Below, one piece after another: positions 1 through 12,577 of a stretch of DNA of 64,000 bases. The DNA is from Apoderus coryli (Eukaryota; Arthropoda; Insecta; Coleoptera; Attelabidae), in NCBI GenBank assembly GCA_911728435.2, contig OU452200.1, positions 27,605,715 to 27,669,714 of the forward strand, read 5' to 3'. The position numbers were made by a program, and so were the translations under genes. The notes beneath the pieces were generated by a model. That model was not told the origin of the DNA. It worked only from the letters and a program-made list of their open reading frames with translations, and did not search any database. Position 1 is the first letter of the stretch, and each line of letters starts with the position of its first letter.

Positions 1-214
1 GTACCTAAACCGATAAAGTGGAACTTATACCTGATGAAGAGACAGACTATTATAATAGGTATACCTAATATAATATAGGTAGCACTGATAATTTTTTTAT
101 TATAGGTATTATAAGATCTACAACAATCTTGTTACATCTTTGCCACATTGTCTACGTGAAATATTTAGTCAAAAGTATGTTTCTATCTAAAAGCTTTTCA
201 TTTAACGATTGTTC

Positions 215-318
215 GCCACTGATCATGGGACTGGTCTAGTCTTGAAACATGTATGACATGGATTAAATATTATTATATTAAATTTAATTCATAGAGATTA
301 GGCTTTTATTTCAATACT
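215..318 (+). repeat. Penelope-type repeat end with decayed hammerhead
   Basis: The core region reads CTGATCA (one change from CTGATGA), then hairpin GGGACT/AGTCTT, TGAAACATGTATG and, about 60 bases on, the end motif with GACTTTTATTT-like sequence. It is nearly the same sequence as the intact copy at 1865-1960. The changed core base predicts no cleavage. Confidence 0.7.
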
Positions 319-1136
319 GTACTTGTAATAAATCACCCTGTGTGTTTCTTTTACCGACGAATTGGCAACAGCACGACACACACCACATTCGCTTGTTTTT
401 TTTTCTACCCTCCCTGCGTATCCCCTCCAGATTAATACAGAATTTCATCAATTTCTCTCTCTGACAATACAGCATTGCCGGTGCATATCTGTTGCAAATG
501 ATCTAAATAATTGTTATACGTTGCGTTTTGTTTTTGATATTAATAAACTACAAAACGGTTTCTGGCTGTGACAATACTGCTCTATGCTTTACACGCTAGT
601 CTACGCCACGTAGTGGCAGGCATACTTAGAGATGTTCTGATTTTAATGCATTGGGCTGACTATCTATTGTGTAGATTAATCTTTGCTAATGTAAATATTT
701 TACAACAATGAAAATTTCGCGTTTACTCAAAATCTGTTATCGTAGGTTATCAGTATTAAGTAATGGTTCTGAGTCTAAATACAACTGGTTATTAGAGCGC
801 AAGCAATGATTCTATATTGTGTGTCGTTGCGAACACCTATGGGATTCTGTGGATGAATTGGGTTTGTCTTGTCCCCTTATGTCTATTTTTTTTTCCTTAT
901 AATAGGATATCTTCTTACTTAACTTTCCAAAGGGCTCGCTATTTACTTGATTCGACCCATTGATTAGATTGGAACATGTTTCCCGCACCGTTTGCGGTTA
1001 CCGTATAATGGTACTATTTATTTAATAGATATGAAATATGACACAATAATGTACGTTTTGCAAATATTTCACAGACATGAAACGATTTCGAAAGCCCATT
1101 TTATACCAATCTCAAAATTGTTTTTTTACCAAATAT
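319..1136. other. AT-rich intergenic DNA, no gene seen
   Basis: Only short open frames of low-complexity composition occur here. None has a recognisable domain, and no repeat partner was found in the window. Confidence 0.6.
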
Positions 1137-1476
1137 TAAGGTTATGATTATATAAACATGTTAACAAACTCCTTAAGTTGTTTATATATTTATGGGCCAC
1201 CATGAATCTTCGTCGCTTTGGTAAAGGCATTTTTTTTTTATTTATGTTGTATATAGGCATATGACACGAACCTATAACCATTCGCACATAAAGATAATAA
1301 GGTAAGTATTTTCTTATTTCAAAAAGGCCAAGGAGTTGAAAAATTTAGAACATGCGAACTCTGTCTGAAAAAAAAAATGCCCTTACCAAAGTGATGAGAC
1401 GAGGATTCATGGTGGCCCATAAATATATAAACAACTTAAAGGAGTTTGTTAACATGTTTATATAATCATAACCTTA
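1137..1476. mobile_element. Foldback/MITE element with ~105-bp inverted arms
   Basis: The left arm (1137-1238) and right arm (1369-1476) are near-perfect inverted repeats, starting TAAGGTTATGATTATATAAA and ending in its complement. They enclose about 130 bases of spacer. There is no coding capacity. The structure is that of a non-autonomous hairpin-type DNA transposon; family unknown. Confidence 0.8.
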
Positions 1477-1864
1477 AAAATAATGTCATAGAATAAGGTT
1501 TATATACTAATAAGTTCTTCTTCTACGTGTTCAAATCCCAAGTCAGCTACATACTGTTCCTTTTAGTAAAAATTTGTGAGGCTCGAAGATAACCTAACTC
1601 CACACATCTATTAATATAATTGAAAAATCTTACACCGTTCCTTTTATAATACAGTGAACTAATCATACTCCTTAATGACTCAGTTAGATTTATCAATATG
1701 AAAATTGCTGGATTAGTTAATTATTACTAAAGCTTTATTTGGAGCCTGGAGATAATTGCACATATTGATAAATGAACTAAGAATGAGGTGTGTTTTCCAG
1801 ACTTCAATAGAAATTTAATGGAACATTGTACGTCTTAGTGTTGTGTTTGTTCGATTGTTGACAT

Positions 1865-1907
1865 GCCACTGATGATGGGACTGGTCTAGTCCCGAAACAT
1901 GTATGGC
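1865..1907 (+). ncRNA. Hammerhead ribozyme motif, Penelope family
   Basis: Stem I is GCCA (1865-1868) with TGGC (1904-1907). The core is CTGATGA (1869-1875). Stem II is GGGACT/AGTCCC (1877-1882, 1888-1893) with a 5-base loop. Then GAAAC and a minimal stem III AC-AT-GT precede cleavage site GTA (1901-1903). One extra T lies between core and stem II, as in all members of this family here. It is followed by the GTGGAGATTCGACTTTCATT end motif to ~1960. Confidence 0.7.
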
Positions 1908-1960
1908 CGATAGTTTCTATTACATTTATTTTGTGGAGATTCGACTTTCATTTAAACACT

Positions 1961-3991
1961 AAAATAAATATGTTCGGTTGTATTAACCCAGGCTTGGTTT
2001 GGATTGACCATTTAATCATACAGTTATTGACGTTAATTTTGGTTACGGTCGTGACAAAAAATACATGGAGCTATGTAGTATTTGTTACGACCGTAGCAAA
2101 AGTTAACGTACTGTATTAGTAAATAGTCCTTTATAATTTTTGGTCTGCATAAGACTACTGAAGTACAGGGTTGGGTTGGGTTGGACATATTAAAACATAA
2201 ATATGTTAAAACATACATATGTTCGGTGCCCCTACCGTCGCGAGCTGCTATATAAGATAAGTGAATTCTATTGTGTCTTGTAGCTATACTCTGAACTCTT
2301 TGTTACAAGTTTTACAAAAAGTTATTTTTAAGTGAGTTAAATTTGACACTGTGCGGCTTCCGATTATATCGGAAGTAGCCACTAAGTCCCTTATTTTAAG
2401 TGGAATATGTTTTTCTTACGAATTAAGATTGTACATAAAAAGGAAGAAAATAAGACAAATATGATTAACTTAAGTAATAAGTACCTTCCTTATGCCTGAT
2501 TGATCTTTCTACAAGAAACATCCAAGTTCGTTGCGAAATTTGCGAAAAGGTCTACATAATTAGGTAAGTAGATTCAAATTTTTTAAGGTCAAAGCACGTG
2601 AGCTTTCGTAATTCAAAAATACCATTTTTTTCTAACAGAATTTTGATTATATAATATTTTATGTCCTCTTACTCATTGGTCTCATGATTATTATTATAAT
2701 CTTTTGGTAGTTTTAACTTATCAATCGAGAATTGGGACACCACTGATCAATCACTTGGATAGAGATTTGGGGCAGACTCAAGTGTGGCTCTCAATTTCAA
2801 ATAAGAAACTTTCTCAGGCAGTTATGTAATCCTAATGGACGCGCATTATATAGATTTCGATTATATTCATAGGTACATAGTAGCAAGGGAGATGAGCGGA
2901 TTTGGAAACGGAGAGCATTATTATTTCTCATTGTTTGTCGACGTTTCTTTATTGATTGCCGATTCTTGGGAGAGGTTAATCGGTGTAATAATTATTTCCA
3001 ACTACTTCAGCTAACAAATTTAAAAGACTAGACCACATTTACTAATTATTATAATTAATTCTATGACAGTTTTATTATTTGTTCCAAATGTTATCAAGTG
3101 ATAATAAGATTTCATATAGCAAATACGATCAAAACCATCGGTGAACTATTGTAAATAGATAGTTCAAACACAGTCCAGTCTCATTTTTAAGTTAAAAAAT
3201 TTAATAAATTACAGTTCATTATATTCACTGTTTCTTTTTCGGCTTTAGTATTTATCATAATATAATCTAATTAGAAATTCTCTCAGGATAAGTTTATAAC
3301 ACAATATTTTAGGTATCGTTGGTTTTCAAACTTTACAATTCAGTCATTTCCCGTATATGATGAACTCTGTTTAATTAAGCCACCAATGCATGCACAAATT
3401 AACAAAACAAAACTATATACGTATTTATTTCAGTTGTATTTGACGATCATTTTAATTATCTCCATTCTCTACAGTTTCCAATCTCATTAGATATTCTGGT
3501 GTGTTAGATTTGGCTATGAGAAAACATGTATAATAATCTAGTTCTTGTTTGCAAAAGAAATAAATTATATTAGATACGTATTACGATTATTACAAACCTA
3601 AAAAACGCAGAATTTTATAGAACGATTGAGCGATAAGTTCAGTAATGTTATTTTACTATCTAATCTAAGTTATTGACTTTCGCTATGATTTACATCATCA
3701 CCTTTAAGCACGGCGAGATATATAACGGCAGAACCATATATACTCGTATAATCTACACAGCAGTAGGTACATACCCCACAACACACAGGCAGACCCACAA
3801 ATCCAATTAACGCCAGCCGTAAAGATAGAAAAAATATAAAATAAAGCAAAAATAATTAGGTAAATCACAAAACGCCATCAGAAGGCCATTTCAGCCTTTT
3901 ACCAATATCTTCCACATAATATGGGAGTATCAGCAATACTTGCGGTGCTCTCCAAGTTCTCGATCTTAAATGCCAAAATAAAATGACAATG
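1961..3991. other. AT-rich intergenic DNA, no gene seen
   Basis: There is a short GGGTTGGGTTGGGTTGG run near 2170-2185. Nothing else here is supported as a gene or a repeat with a partner in the window. Confidence 0.6.
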
Positions 3992-4147
3992 TGTCCGCAA
4001 ATATAATAAAATAAATAATTTTGTGGCATAGCGGACAAAGTTACTGTCCGCAAATATAATAAAATAAATAATTTTGTGGTATAGCGGACAAAATTGGTGT
4101 CCGCCAATATAATAAAACATATAATTTTATGGCATAGCGGACAAAAT
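3992..4147. repeat. Tandem array, three 53-bp units with internal dyad
   Basis: Units start at 3992, 4045 and 4098, giving an exact 53-base period. Each begins TGTCCGC and ends GCGGACA, so every unit could form a hairpin with an AT-rich loop. The third unit has drifted most (ACATATAATTTTATGG in the middle). The units lack the unique spacers of a CRISPR array; this is a minisatellite. Confidence 0.88.
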
Positions 4148-4760
4148 CACTGACTTTACGTATACGCGGGATTTTCTTTAAATTCACAGGATCTCAGGTA
4201 TATATCCCGCCACAAAAGCTGGTTGACTATGGTACTTTGACGAACTCATAATATGAGCGAAATGATTTTATTAGTAACTATTTTTACTCTATTATATTTA
4301 CAGACACAAATTCCTCTTATAAGTTATTTTTTGATTTATTTATTTTAATTGTTTGCTTCTAAAAATTAATAAAAAAATTCAATTTGTATACTTCTGGTAG
4401 ATATTGTTTGGAGTGTTAGATTAATTAATTTTTAGAAAAACAAAAACTATAAAAAACAAATGAATACTTAAATAAATAAATTAAAACAGACGAAACTGGG
4501 TACTAAATTCGGTGTGAAATAATTATATGATCGGTTAGATTTCTAACCATTAGAAAATGTTTATAAACAGCATAATTATTATCTACTAATATTTAGGTAG
4601 CTTTGATCATTGAAGAAAAGAGAAACACCTCAAAATCTAGATATTTTGGGATCCAAAGGTATATATTTGGTAAGATTCTTATTCCCTTCTATGATTTGGC
4701 AAAATTAGGGCTACATGCGAAAAATAAACATATTATGGCTAAATTGTTATTGTATATATA
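4148..4760. other. AT-rich intergenic DNA, no gene seen
   Basis: No supported gene or repeat was found. The 69-residue frame at 4603-4812 runs into the next element and has no recognisable feature. Confidence 0.5.
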
Positions 4761-5315
4761 CAGGGTGTCCCACTTAAGCTGGATACAAGCCAATAACTCT
4801 GTTATTTTTTGAGCGTTTTCACTTACTATTTCTACTTTTCCTGCCAAACTCAAACGCATCATTATTTATTTGTATACTATACAAATTAATTTAGTTTTGA
4901 GATATCAACAGGTTTCTCTTTGACGTAGGCATAATATTATAATATGTTTCCATGGCCACTGAATTTTTAACCCTTTTAATAAATATTTAAAACTGAAAAG
5001 TTGAAATCCGTAAAAATTATTTCTCCAATTATCGCAACAAAGTGAATAACCTGGAGCTACCTAGAGCGTATCCAGTTTTCACATATTCTAAATAGTACTC
5101 AATATTAGCAAAATAATAAAAATATTAAAAAATGAGTTTTTATTATTTATTTAATTTCATAATTTCTATTATATTTTTTACTACGATTAAAAAACCCTTA
5201 TTCGTGTCTGCATTGTTATGGTGTTGTTACGTAGAATCCAGCGGCGTCGTGGAATTTTGTATTGCTGTTGTCTAAATTATTAACTAAAATTCAATATTTT
5301 TAATGAGACACGCTG
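4761..5315. mobile_element. Tc1/mariner-type MITE with TA target sites
   Basis: The left end CAGGGTGTCCCACTTAA at 4761 and the inverted right end ending GAGACACGCTG at 5315 match at 14 of 17 positions. Both are flanked by TA (4759-4760 and 5316-5317). The 555-bp interior has no transposase frame. TIRs beginning CAGGGTGT are usual for the Tc1/mariner-like elements found elsewhere in this window. Confidence 0.65.
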
Positions 5316-6603
5316 TATGAATTTTTATCGAGATTAGAACTTAAGTATTTTGGATGGCAAAAACTCGAGTAAATTTATCAAATTTGAAATAAATTATGTC
5401 CTAAAGGTAGTTTACTCTTGAACGAAATAAAGTTAAACCCAATTAAAACATACGCCAATAAGGTACCGCACTTTTACCTCGAGGAAAATGTGTACGTCAT
5501 AACAGTACACCTTTCTACGCGCCTTCTAGTGTCAGGTATTGAAAGTTAAAAGCTATTTTGGTCAATTTCTCATGGTCATTTCTGCTAAAAAAAAAAATCC
5601 GAAATCTGTGTGACCAATAATTTCGGACATACAGCCGGTCGATAGCCTTCGTGCAACACCTGGTACAACGTAAAAAATATTTTTACTCCGATATGTATGA
5701 AATCTCGTGCTTGTTATCTAAAAAAATACAGTAAAGTTATATACTAGACTTTTTCATAAACAAGTACCCAACTAGATTTTCTACCTAATTATGTCAGTAG
5801 TAATACACCAAAACATATAATGATATTGGAAACTGTGAGAGAATGAAGATAATTAAAACTATCGTCAGCTACAGCTGCAGTTTCAAATTGCTTATTTTGT
5901 TTCGTTAATCTATATTAAACTGGTGCCTTAATTAAAAAGGGTTTTGTGGTATTAATATTCGCAAGCAATGCATTAAAAACTTTGGAAAGGAATCACTACT
6001 AAAATGACATTTTCACTATAACGAATTATCAATCGTTCGAGGAATATAAACTTTACTACAATTACTAAACTTAAAAGACCGAATAAATATAAAAAAGGAA
6101 ACCTACCGTTGATGAGTAGTACCTTTAAAGGAAGGGTTGACGAAATGGCTTACTACTTACTTTCTAATATTTCTGAAAGAGTTTTCATTGAGTTATATAT
6201 ATATATATATTTAAAATAGCGATAGATGAAAACTCTTCCTAGATGGATAGAATATTTTTTTCACATTCTTACTTAAGTCAATCAGAAAATGTATTCATTA
6301 TTTTTTAGTAATGAATAAAAAAAAACTTTGTTTTCATTTGTACGATATGGGTAACCAAATTGTGAGAAAATATTACACAACCAACTTAAAACTTATCTAA
6401 GTATGAGAAAAAGAAATAAAAAGAAAAACCGAGAATCACGTATCAATATAATATGGTATAAAATTTTATTTCAATTTATTTTATCTAATTAACATTAGAA
6501 AATTAATTAATTTTCGTCAAGGTGATATGTATAAATGTTTAAATACTAAACAAACATAAATACACAACCCTCACATTTATGTAATTAAACTAAGGTTCTT
6601 TAA
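5316..6603. other. AT-rich intergenic DNA with (TA)n
   Basis: It holds a TA dinucleotide run at 6194-6211. No gene or dispersed repeat is supported. Confidence 0.55.
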
Positions 6604-6643
6604 GTCACTGATGATAGACATATGATCCGAAACATGTCTGCCT
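6604..6643 (+). ncRNA. Decayed hammerhead motif, Penelope family
   Basis: CACTGATGATAG is followed 11 bases on by CCGAAACATGTCTGC. Core, GAAA and GTC cleavage triplet are all present, but stem II pairs poorly and stem I is reduced to two or three pairs. It is probably inactive. Confidence 0.5.
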
Positions 6644-7638
6644 GTAATGTTGTGTTCAACAAGGAGCACCTATAATTATAATTAAGTCCCCAATTTGCAA
6701 AATATTATTCAAAAAACGGCAAATGAAGAACTTGATTACATAATATTAAATAAATTATGGTCTTTTGTTTAATGATTGGGAATAAACAGAAACGTATTTC
6801 TGTTACTCTTACATGATGTAAATTTTCCGATTTCCTATTAAAAGTTTTACTATCCCTTTGGAAAATGCAACATGTAATGTCATGAATGTTTTTACACGTG
6901 GTTCATTTTTCTAACTCGACATACTCAACTCATGTATCGGGTGTTAAATTTCCACCGTGGGACTATATTTCTTAAATAGGACCGTCAGTAAAGTGTTGAA
7001 AATGTCAGGCGGCTAAAATTCCCTTCAGTCTCCTAAACTGATCTGTATTATTGTACGATCGATACAGAATCATGGGTGCATGCAACTATATTTGAAAAAA
7101 GATTAAATAGCAATTATTAGTATTATAACCGGAAGTCGCACTATGTGAAATTTAACTAATTTAAATAGAAGTTTTTATGAAAACCATTAATTTCCAAATA
7201 ACAATTATTTAAAGACAATAATTTAAAGAAACGTCTTGCAAGTAAACATTTAACGAACGGGTTGGGTGGATGTTCCTGCATATTAAATCTCTGTTGAAAT
7301 CAAACTAAAAAACCTCACGAAATATTTTTTTCTTTATTTTGGAAACACGTTTTGTACTTTGATATAGCATCGTCAGACCTAAGCATTGTTCCGTTTCCTA
7401 TACGGTTACAACTACTCGTTGCCAAACTCGCATAGGAAATGAAAGCTACTTCATCTATTCCGTTCTCTAAGCGGTTCTAGCTATCCTTTTTTTCTGTATA
7501 CGCTTAAGTAGTCGCAATCGCATAGGAAATGGAATATATTTTAAGGATTGCCTATCTGAACACGGCTAATATGTTCACCAGATAGATATTAGAATGCTTT
7601 TTTACTTATATTTAAATATGCTTGAAGAAAACAACATA
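6644..7638. other. Intergenic DNA with a short direct repeat
   Basis: Two related segments at about 7390-7441 and 7460-7531 both end in TCGCATAGGAAATG and begin CCGTT. No gene is supported. Confidence 0.5.
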
Positions 7639-8898
7639 CGAGGGTTGCCTTTTATATTTCGGGATTAGAGAACAAAAACAAATATTAATCATCGAAAATC
7701 ACTTTATTGTTTTTCAAAATATTCCCCATGAAGATCTAAACACTTTTGCATGCGTTTGAACCATTTGTCGACGCACTTTTGCCACTCTGATTGAGGTATC
7801 TCCAAAACCTGAATTCTGAATGCAGCAACTGCTTCTTCAGGTGTCAAAAAACGTTGACCTCTCAGTTTGTTTTTTACGTACGTGAATAACAAGAAGTCAT
7901 TCGGTGCCAAGTCAGGACAATACAGCGGATGACTCAACAAATCGATGTTTTGGGTGGTCAAAAATGCAGTTCTTTGAGTCGATGTGTGAACCGTCTTCGG
8001 CGGTTGGTTTTCCTGATTTCTTGGAAGACAACAGGCAAAACAAATGGTCGTGTATCACTCAGACTTGCGTTGTTCTAGTGGTACGGTTGCGACATTTTCA
8101 GTTTTTCCGAAAAGACAGGCGAACATTTGCTTGGAAGTGCTTCGTGCGCGAACAACTTTTGTTGGATTTGGCTCATCTTCAAACACCCATACAGTCGACT
8201 GCTGTTTACTTTCGGGCTCATATGCGTAAATCCACGATTCATCACCTGTCACGATGTCATAGACGTGTTTCGATGCACAGCGATCGTATTTTTTGAGCAT
8301 TTCTTTCGGCCAATCGACACGAGCCTTTTTTTGAGCGATTGACAAATTGTGTGGGATCCAGTGCGAACAAATTTTTTTGACAGTCAAATGTTTATGCAAT
8401 GTTGAATGTATGCTGGTCCCACGAATGCCTAAGGTTGTCTCAATCTCTTGATAGGTCACATGACGATCTTGCAATATCAACGCACATCATCTATGGGTTT
8501 CGGAACAACAACTGATTTTGGACGACCTTCACGAAATTCGTCTTGCAGTGTACTACGACTACGATTGAATTCACCATACCATCGATAAACACTGGTCCTT
8601 GATTGAGCTTCATCGCCAAAAATTGAATTAAGTTCATCCCTGCACTGTTGCTGAGGGATGCAGTTAATCCACGTCGAAAGTTGTAAAAAATTATCGCAAG
8701 AAAATGTTCACGATTTAATTCCCTTTTTGGGCCGAGCTGAATCTTTTAAGTTACTGTAAACAACACAAATAGCGCTCGTATGTCAAAACATTCTGAGTAC
8801 ATATAACCTCAAAAATTTCCAACTTTACGATAGAGCTGTTAGTTGCCAGATTGCAACACCAGCGTTGCCAAATCCCGAAATATAAAAGTCAACCCTCG
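7639..8898 (-). mobile_element. Mariner transposon, complete ends, dead
   Basis: The 1260-bp element is bounded by inverted repeats beginning CGAGGGTTG. About 24 of the first 26 positions match, through TTTATATTTCGGGAT. TA target duplications lie at 7637-7638 and 8899-8900. Length and TIRs fit mariner. Its single transposase gene, on the minus strand, is broken (see 7704-8740). Confidence 0.93.
7704..8740 (-). pseudogene. Mariner transposase pseudogene
   Basis: It is a D,D34D mariner transposase, which cuts and pastes the element it sits in. Reading on the minus strand, an N-terminal helix-turn-helix part (GEFNRSRSTLQDEFREGRPK) ends at a frameshift/stop near 8484. The next block (8480-8055) has VTYQEIETTLGI, IPHNLSIAQKKARVDW and the first catalytic Asp in VTGDESWIYAYEP. 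After a stop the C-terminal block (7961-7704) has the third Asp in HPLYCPDLAPNDF. The stretch that should hold the second Asp (HHDNAS in the family) has been deleted between about 7990 and 8010. Stops, a frameshift and loss of a catalytic residue all show it cannot be active. Confidence 0.92.
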
Positions 8899-8917
8899 TA
8901 TTCATTGTACTAAAGCA

Positions 8918-9059
8918 AATATAGTTTTTTGAGAAAAGTAATTGAAACATTATATTAATTTTATAAAAAGGAAAGAATTTAGAATTTTGACAAATGATTT
9001 TATTAAAAAGTGAATTTAATTTGTCCTTTTTCGTTGGCTCCGAAAATTTAGAAGACAAA
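8918..9059. repeat. Left copy of ~140-bp direct repeat flanking a LINE
   Basis: It starts AATATAGTTTTTTGAGA and ends CGAAAATTTAGAAGACAAA. It matches 10898-11034 except for a 5-base indel and a handful of substitutions. With the LINE exactly between the copies, it is best read as an unusually long target-site duplication. Confidence 0.85.
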
Positions 9060-10425
9060 ATAGGATTTAAATTTTAGTTTTATGATTTATACAATATTTT
9101 CACAACTGGTATTTATACTGACGTATTTAAAGTAACAGTAATCAGCCCAGTATTAAAGAAGGGTGACCCTCAATGGGTTGAAAATTATCGGCCTATATCT
9201 CTATTATCGGTATTTAACAAAATTTTAGAAAAAATTTTAAAATCACGAGTGACGAATTATTTGCAAACATTCAAAATTCTGGCATGAATCAATTCGTCTT
9301 TCAAAAGGGAAAATCAACTGCAGACGCATTATTCAATCTCACCGAGAAAATGTATGATGCAATTGATAACAAAAAAGGAGCACTTTGTGTGTTCCTTGAT
9401 TTAGAAAAAGCATTTGATACGGTTTCACATGACGATCTATTGAATGAGTTGAAAAATATTGGTTTTCGTAGCACATCATTGCGACTATTTCAAGGTTACT
9501 TAACGAATCGAGAGACCTATGTCAAAATTGAAAATACGTATAGTGATTTTGGATTGATGACGTGTGGTGTGCCGCAGGGAACGGTTTTAGGGCCAATATT
9601 TTTTATTATTTACATGAATAGTATCCTTACCGGATAATCCAGTGGAAGCATTATAAGCTTTGCAGATGACACCACAGTTTTTTATAAAGGAAATTCTTGG
9701 GAAGAACTGAAAGAAAGTGCGGAAGTCGATTTAAACTATATGAAAAGCATTTTCGACTATAAAAAATTAACAATAAATTACTAGAAAACATTTTTCTTAT
9801 TCTTGACATCATATACGTCGCATCTGCCAAAGTTTAATAAACTCGATATAACTCAGGATAATAATGCGATAACTATCAAATCGGTTACATCTCTAAAATA
9901 TCTCGGGATATATGTAGATAGTCATTTACGATGGGACACACAACTACAAAATGTACACAAAAAACTAAGGTTCCTAATACATAAAAGTAAACAATTAAAA
10001 TGTATCTTAAAAGAAAAAGAATTAGTAATAATTTATAAGGCTCTTGTGGAATCAATCCTTAGATACGGGTTGATAAGTTGGGGTGGTAAGTCAAAAACTG
10101 AGCCTATTCGATTCAGCGTTTGCAAAATCGCATACTAAAAATTATATTTAAAAAACCATTTCTCTACCAAACAGATCTTATATATAAGGAGACAAAAATT
10201 TTTAGTATTAGACAGTTGTACTCTCACATTACCTTATGTACGAGTAAATTTCATAACAGTCGATCACAACATGCTAAAATCCTACACCGCTATAATACAC
10301 GAATAAAATCAAATTTCAAAGAATCTCGAGCCAAAAAGACAATAGGACAAAGATTTTACAATTACATAGTTTGTACAACTTATTGCCCCAAAACACAAAA
10401 GATAAAACGCGTAATTCATTTATAA
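9060..10425 (+). pseudogene. LINE reverse transcriptase, 5'-truncated and frameshifted
   Basis: Reverse transcriptase of a non-LTR retrotransposon of the jockey/CR1 group. Visible motifs in order: VISPVLKKGDP and NYRPISLLSVFNKILEK (9125-9240), a frame change near 9282, FQKGKSTADALF, LDLEKAFDTVSHD (first catalytic Asp), GVPQGTVLGPIFF, a stop at 9636, SFADDTTVFY (catalytic FADD), another stop near 9780, then the thumb/C-terminal part SLKYLGIYVDSHLRWD and a final frame change near 10120. The endonuclease half is missing. The upstream end coincides with the end of the flanking repeat. At least four breaks show an old copy. Confidence 0.88.
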
Positions 10426-10897
10426 AATATACGTTTAGCTGGATTTATGAAAACACAATTAAAATTAATGAAGTAATTTCATAGTGTTTTTATATGTATT
10501 ATGCTTATGTTATTTAAAAAAATAAAAAAAGGAAACAATATATTATAGGATATGTGGAAATGTTTTCACTATGATAATCTGTCTTTCCTTCCTTCGCCAT
10601 CTAGTTTTGTTAAGGATAATACAACTGTGATTGCTTTTAAGTATTATAGAGTAATATTCTTATTGTTAGAACAGTGATTTTTGTTTAATTAAAATGATAA
10701 AATAGGTAAAGGGAAAAATATAACTGTAACTAATAGAATACAATATGTAGATTTTAGATTTGTATGTATGTATGTTCATTGTTAATGTTGTCGATTAGAC
10801 GCACACAAGTTTAATTTAAACTTAAGCGTCATTTGAAACATCATTGTTGTTGTAAATATTTAAATGATTAAAATAAATACTACTATAAATACTACTG
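10426..10897 (+). mobile_element. LINE 3' untranslated tail
   Basis: AT-rich non-coding sequence between the last RT frame and the second flanking repeat. It ends in a short tandem motif ATAAATACTAC, ATAAATACTAC just before 10898. Short tandem tails are typical of the 3' ends of CR1/L2-type LINEs, so this marks the element's terminus. Confidence 0.65.
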
Positions 10898-11034
10898 AAT
10901 ATAGTTTTTTGAGAGAAGTAATTGAAACATTATATTAATTTTATAAAAACGAAAGAATTTAGAATTTTGACATTTTATTAAAAAGTGAATTTTATTTGTC
11001 TTTTTTCGTTGGCTCCGAAAATTTAGAAGACAAA
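10898..11034. repeat. Right copy of ~140-bp direct repeat flanking a LINE
   Basis: Partner of 8918-9059 and 137 bases long. It lies directly after the LINE's tandem 3' tail. Divergence between the copies is small relative to the damage in the LINE's coding part. Confidence 0.85.
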
Positions 11035-12577
11035 TCAACTCTTTTGAGCCGTTTATCAAGGAAAGATAAACGATGCACAAAGCTAATAAAATGTTGTTCG
11101 CTAAAAATTTTTTCTAAGGAGGAGGTAGATACATCTGCCAATATGAAAAGTGTAACTCAGATAAAACTAAAGTGTAAATTCTATCTTGTCTTCGGAATTT
11201 AATTTCGTAGGCAAAGAAAAAAGATAAAATAAATTAATTTTTTAATAATATCAACTTCTTTCTTTTTTAAAAAATAAAATAAATATATTTTCAATAAAGT
11301 AAAAAAAAATAGTAACGTTTGCTAACTAAATACGTATTTTAAGTGGAGACGATTAGATTATTTATAATTTACAACATCAAAGATGGCACAAAATTAGACA
11401 TGCAATTTGCTTGATCTATGCTCCCAATGTTTACTTAAGACCAAAACCATTAATATTTGATTAACAGTGTAGCAGTGCAGGAGATTGCCATTTGGTTTGG
11501 TGTGGTACGTGATCAACAGAAATATACACAATGTAAATAGATCAAAACTATAATTTTCCGCATCATATAGAGGAGCAACCTAAAGATATACCATTACCTA
11601 AACTGCTTGAGCTGTTTTTCACTTCCGTTCATCTTCTAATTCCATTGTTAATTGGACAAGTATATCGTTTTCAAAAATATTTTTTACACATGATATATTT
11701 TTACAAAACACAATACTTTAGTACACCAACCATAGCCATGTTGTCTTGTTTTAAGTATTGCTGTAACAAAAGGATTAAAATATATGGAAAAGTTTGGATA
11801 ATTTGTATGAAATAATATTTATAAATCTGATTATTGTACATGTAAAAGATTCGTTGCTATTTTCGTAACAATATTCGTTGTGCTCTTTAGATTGTTACAA
11901 AGCAAAAATAAATATTATGTTGGGACAACCGAGGCGGAATGAGGTTGACATGAACTTTCGCAGGTATGAATTATTATTATTTGTTGCTGACATTTCCATA
12001 TACCTTATCCTACGGCGTTGTGGATTTGCAAGTGGCGTATACCTTAATGTGATGAATATCTTTTCTGATGGCAAAACTTTATCATTTTGGGTAAACAAAG
12101 AAGTAGGTAATAAGCTGTACTAACAAAATATTAATTAAATAAAGCTACCTACTTATTTGAGATTTGGGAACATCTAGTAAACATGGAAAATTGAATACGA
12201 AGAAGTACTGATTAGTCTACAAAAAGTATCGCAACTTTATATAATTTAAAAAATTTGGTTATATCTTATATCAACATGCTGTTCAATTTATACCTTTATA
12301 ACTTTTGCCGATTTAGAGTTTCTACATTTTAAAGAAATACTCCATACATAAGTGAAGTGAATGTGTTATAAGTGAGAAATAAAAGTATAAACTCCTCGAA
12401 ATTAGTTTAATAAACTACTCTTTAAGTACTAAAAAATTATAAACAAATGCTGTATAATATTTTACTCAATAATAATGTCATTTAATATAATTAATTGTTG
12501 AAGTAACTTCGATATCTTTGTATGTAATTTCGATAATTTACACAATGCAAATTCCTTTCCTATTATAAAAAATATTT
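11035..12577. other. AT-rich intergenic DNA, no gene seen
   Basis: An 81-residue frame at 11878-12123 has no recognisable domain and no codon bias that stands out. No repeats with partners were seen. Confidence 0.55.

Noticed and set aside
362..571. 69-residue open frame
   Set aside because: Pyrimidine-rich low-complexity translation without domain or neighbours to support it.
2168..2186. Telomere-like GGGTT repeats
   Set aside because: Only three units, and insect telomeres are usually TTAGG; most likely chance.
3992..4147. Possible CRISPR array
   Set aside because: The whole 53-base unit is repeated without unique spacers, in eukaryotic DNA; it is a minisatellite.
7904..8296. 130-residue plus-strand frame
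   Set aside because: It is the antisense shadow of the mariner transposase on the minus strand.
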